Of a DNA stretch of 64,000 nucleotides, positions 61,753 to 64,000 are shown one piece after another. Below the pieces are notes generated by a model. It was not told where the DNA came from and made no database searches. It saw nothing but the letters and a program-made list of their open reading frames with translations. Every line of letters begins with the position of its first letter. Within the stretch, counting starts at the first letter, position 1. Source of the stretch: Microvirga ossetica (GTDB lineage: Bacteria; Pseudomonadota; Alphaproteobacteria; Rhizobiales; Beijerinckiaceae); the NCBI RefSeq assembly GCF_002741015.1, contig NZ_CP016617.1, positions 806,001-870,000 on the forward strand, in the 5' to 3' direction. Made by a program: the position numbers and the translations under genes.

Positions 61753-62784
61753 ATGCGCGGTGTCATCATTCATGGCCCCAAAGACCTTCGGGTCGAGGAA
61801 GTCACGGTCCCCCCGCTCGGACCGCATGATGTCCGGGTTCGGATCGAAGCCGGCGGCATTTGCGGATCGGACCTGCACTATTACAACCATGGGGGCTTTG
61901 GAACGGTCCGGGTGCAGGAGCCTATGGCTCTTGGACACGAAATTGCCGGCACCATCGATGAGGTCGGCAGCGACGTCTCTCTGGTCTCGAGAGGCATGCG
62001 GGTCGCCGTCAACCCGAGCCAGCCTTGCAACGATTGCCGCTATTGCCGCTCCGGCCAGCACAACCAGTGCCTCAACATGCGGTTCATGGGCAGCGCCATG
62101 CGGTTCCCACATGTCCAGGGCGGCTTTCGCGAACGCATCACGGTGGATGAGGGCCAGGCCATCCCGATTGCGCCGGCGATGACGATGTCGGAGGCCGCGA
62201 TGGCCGAGCCGCTTGCGGTCTGTCTGCATGCTGCCCGCCAAGCGGGTTCGCTGCTGGGAGCAAAGGTTCTTGTGACCGGTTGCGGTCCGATCGGGACCCT
62301 TGCCGTTGTGGCGGCGCGATATGCCGGCGCTTCAGAGATTGTTGCCACAGATGTGAGTTCCTACCCGCTGTCGATCGCAAGTCAGGTTGGAGCGACAAAG
62401 ACAATCAACGTGGCCGAGGATCCGCAGGGACTGGCACCCTACACGCAAGAAAAGGGAACGTTCGATGTTCTCTTCGAGGCCTCCGGGAACGAAGCCGCTC
62501 TCCGCGGTGCCCTCGACGCTCTCCGGCCTGGAGCGGTTATCGTGCAACTCGGCCTCGGCGGCGACATGAAGTTGCCCATCAACGTCATCGTGGCCAAGGA
62601 GCTCCAAATACGGGGGACGTTCCGCTTCGACGAGGAGTTCCGGCTTGCCGTCGATCTCATGGGCAAGGGCCTCGTCGATGTGAAGCCCCTGCTCAGCCAA
62701 ACTATTCCGTTCGAGCGCGCGGTGGATGCCTTCACTCTGGCGTCAGACCGCTCTCAGGCCATGAAGGTCCAACTCACGTTCTGA
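61753..62784 (+). CDS. idnD: L-idonate 5-dehydrogenase-like zinc alcohol dehydrogenase
   Basis: A 343-residue medium-chain dehydrogenase. Catalytic zinc ligands are Cys37 (GGICGSD), His62 and Glu63 (GHE); structural zinc cysteines are at 92, 95, 98 and 106 (CNDCRYCRSGQHNQC). The Rossmann motif is VTGCGPIGTLAVV. DLHYYNHGGFG is the hallmark of L-idonate 5-dehydrogenases, which make 5-ketogluconate from L-idonate. The product would then be a substrate of the preceding SDR. The gene has a strong GAGGAGG site. Confidence 0.9.
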   Translation: MRGVIIHGPKDLRVEEVTVPPLGPHDVRVRIEAGGICGSDLHYYNHGGFGTVRVQEPMALGHEIAGTIDEVGSDVSLVSRGMRVAVNPSQPCNDCRYCRSGQHNQCLNMRFMGSAMRFPHVQGGFRERITVDEGQAIPIAPAMTMSEAAMAEPLAVCLHAARQAGSLLGAKVLVTGCGPIGTLAVVAARYAGASEIVATDVSSYPLSIASQVGATKTINVAEDPQGLAPYTQEKGTFDVLFEASGNEAALRGALDALRPGAVIVQLGLGGDMKLPINVIVAKELQIRGTFRFDEEFRLAVDLMGKGLVDVKPLLSQTIPFERAVDAFTLASDRSQAMKVQLTF

Positions 62785-62869
62785 TCTACGGACCATAAGG
62801 GTCTGCTGAAAGGTCGCCGCGAGCCACTGGCGCCGGACGACGATGATGAACCAACCGGGAGGATTTGCC

Positions 62870-63892
62870 ATGAAGACGACGATTAAGACTGGCTTATCAA
62901 GCCTCATCGGCCTGAGTGTGGCCCTTGTCGCTGCCAATGCAGGGGCTGCCGAGATCAAACAGCGCACGATCAAGGTCAGCTACGGCACGGCCGCGGATCA
63001 CCCCTTTGGGCTTGGGGTGACCAAGTTTGCGGACCTCGTGGCCAAAAAATCCGATGGCAAGATCACAGTGCGAGGCTATCCCGCGGGTCAGCTGGGGGCT
63101 GAGGTCCCGTCGATCTCATCGGCTCAGGGCGGAGTTCTCGAAATGGCCGTGACATCGACCTCGGCCGTTGTCGGCACCGTGAAAGAGTTTGCCCTGTTTG
63201 ACTTTCCATATCTCTTTGCCACCGAGAAAGAGGCAGACGCAGTTCTGGATGGCGCGGTTGGAAAGCAGTTGCTTGATAAACTTCCGGCCAAGGGTCTGAC
63301 CGGCCTTTGCTATTGGGAGAGCGGCTTCCGCAACATCAGCAACAGCAGACACCCTGTGACCAAGCTTGAGGACATTCAAGGGCTGAAAGTTCGCACCATT
63401 CAGAACCCCGTGTTTCTCGACACAATCAACGCGCTCGGCGCGAATGCCGTGCCAATGCCGTTTACGGAACTTTACACGGCACTGGAGACCAAGGCGGTCG
63501 ATGGGCAGGAAGGGCCTTACACGACCATTCTGACAAGCAAGATCAATGAGGTTCAGAAGTATCTAAGCCCCACCCAGCACATTTACGGTGCCGTTGTCGT
63601 TCTCGTTGGCAAGAAATTCTGGGATCAGCTGAGCGGTGATGAAAAACAGATTCTGCAGGATTCGTGCGGAGAGGCTCGCGATTACGAGCGGGCGGTTAGT
63701 CGCGAAGCAAGTCCCGCATCGCTCGCCGAGCTGAAGACGAAGGGAATGGTATTCAACGAGATCCCGGCCGACGAGCTCGCGAAGATGCGCGAGAAGGTCA
63801 AACCCGTCGTCGATAAATACACGAAAGACGTTGGGGACGCGTTGGTCACTCAGGCTCATGCCGAGATCGAGAAGGTCAGGCAGCAAAAATAG
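62870..63892 (+). CDS. dctP: TRAP transporter substrate-binding protein (DctP family), second copy
   Basis: A 340-residue periplasmic binding protein with a signal peptide (LIGLSVALVAANAGAAE). It is clearly homologous along its length to the one at 58487 (SYGTAADHPFGLGVTKFADL, GLKVRTIQNPVFLDTINALG, KKFWDQLSGDEKQIL), with different residues around the ligand pocket (CYWESGFRNISNS versus SYWDHGFRVLTNS). It may bind a related but different acid. GGGAGG precedes the start at 62870. The 108 bases after it show no start of a further gene, so permease genes would have to lie beyond the window. Confidence 0.92.
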   Translation: MKTTIKTGLSSLIGLSVALVAANAGAAEIKQRTIKVSYGTAADHPFGLGVTKFADLVAKKSDGKITVRGYPAGQLGAEVPSISSAQGGVLEMAVTSTSAVVGTVKEFALFDFPYLFATEKEADAVLDGAVGKQLLDKLPAKGLTGLCYWESGFRNISNSRHPVTKLEDIQGLKVRTIQNPVFLDTINALGANAVPMPFTELYTALETKAVDGQEGPYTTILTSKINEVQKYLSPTQHIYGAVVVLVGKKFWDQLSGDEKQILQDSCGEARDYERAVSREASPASLAELKTKGMVFNEIPADELAKMREKVKPVVDKYTKDVGDALVTQAHAEIEKVRQQK

Positions 63893-64000
63893 GTGACCTA
63901 TCCTCCGGAATTGAACCTGACACGGAGCGAATGAGGCAACACTTTCAATCGATGTAACGCGTCCGCTCCAAAAACAACAATAAGGACGCCAGACACAGGA

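Overview
The window looks like a chromosomal (or large-replicon) segment from a GC-rich alphaproteobacterium of the Hyphomicrobiales, most like the Microvirga/Methylobacterium branch. That is an inference from gene families (DUF1127 protein, MocR regulators, TadG-like protein, TRAP and RND systems, ISNCY/IS701/IS6/IS110 elements) and strong GC bias; no rRNA or tRNA is present to confirm it.

1-6.7 kb: the 3' end of a UvrD-type helicase, a small unknown gene, an alpha/beta hydrolase, then a leftward four-gene set for heme enzymes (catalase-like protein, an alpha/beta-barrel-like protein, a DyP peroxidase and a secreted cytochrome P460). 6.8-14.5 kb: a leftward, tightly packed set for ketone-body/lipid metabolism (micro-ORF, patatin, acetoacetate decarboxylase, 3-hydroxybutyrate dehydrogenase) running into an export module with two HlyD adaptors around a fused ABC-2 permease that has no ATPase in the window. 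A relic of 3-hydroxyacyl-CoA dehydrogenase sits at its end. 15-22.4 kb: a secreted catalase-like protein, an RND pump (adaptor plus permease) and a MscS channel with a cyclic-nucleotide domain.

22.5-36.6 kb: remnants (IS110 end, broken epoxide hydrolase, arsC relic), a MocR regulator divergent from a DUF1127 protein and a TSUP exporter, a thiolase/SDR module divergent from a TetR regulator and a MaoC hydratase (with a decayed second MaoC nearby), a TetR-EmrA-EmrB efflux locus, a GH1-like glycosidase and an enoyl-CoA hydratase.

36.6-57.4 kb: an island of mobile-element activity. It holds an IS6 element that has beheaded a DMT transporter, a solo IS6 end, an IS701 element with a divergent passenger gene, an array of IS-end-like repeats, an IS110 fragment, a beheaded TadG gene, two ISNCY copies (one truncated) around a methyltransferase, a frameshifted secreted protein and several short unknown genes. 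Resident genes here include two Hsp20 chaperones, a GNAT acetyltransferase, a LysR regulator, a lipocalin-like protein, a DUF1330 protein and a PRC-barrel protein.

57.3-64 kb: a sugar-acid catabolic locus. A GntR/FCD regulator is divergent from a rightward operon of TRAP binding protein, enolase-superfamily dehydratase, gluconate-5-dehydrogenase-like SDR, L-idonate-5-dehydrogenase-like enzyme and a second TRAP binding protein. A 45-codon relic of 2-keto-3-deoxygluconate kinase lies beyond the regulator and supports the pathway assignment.
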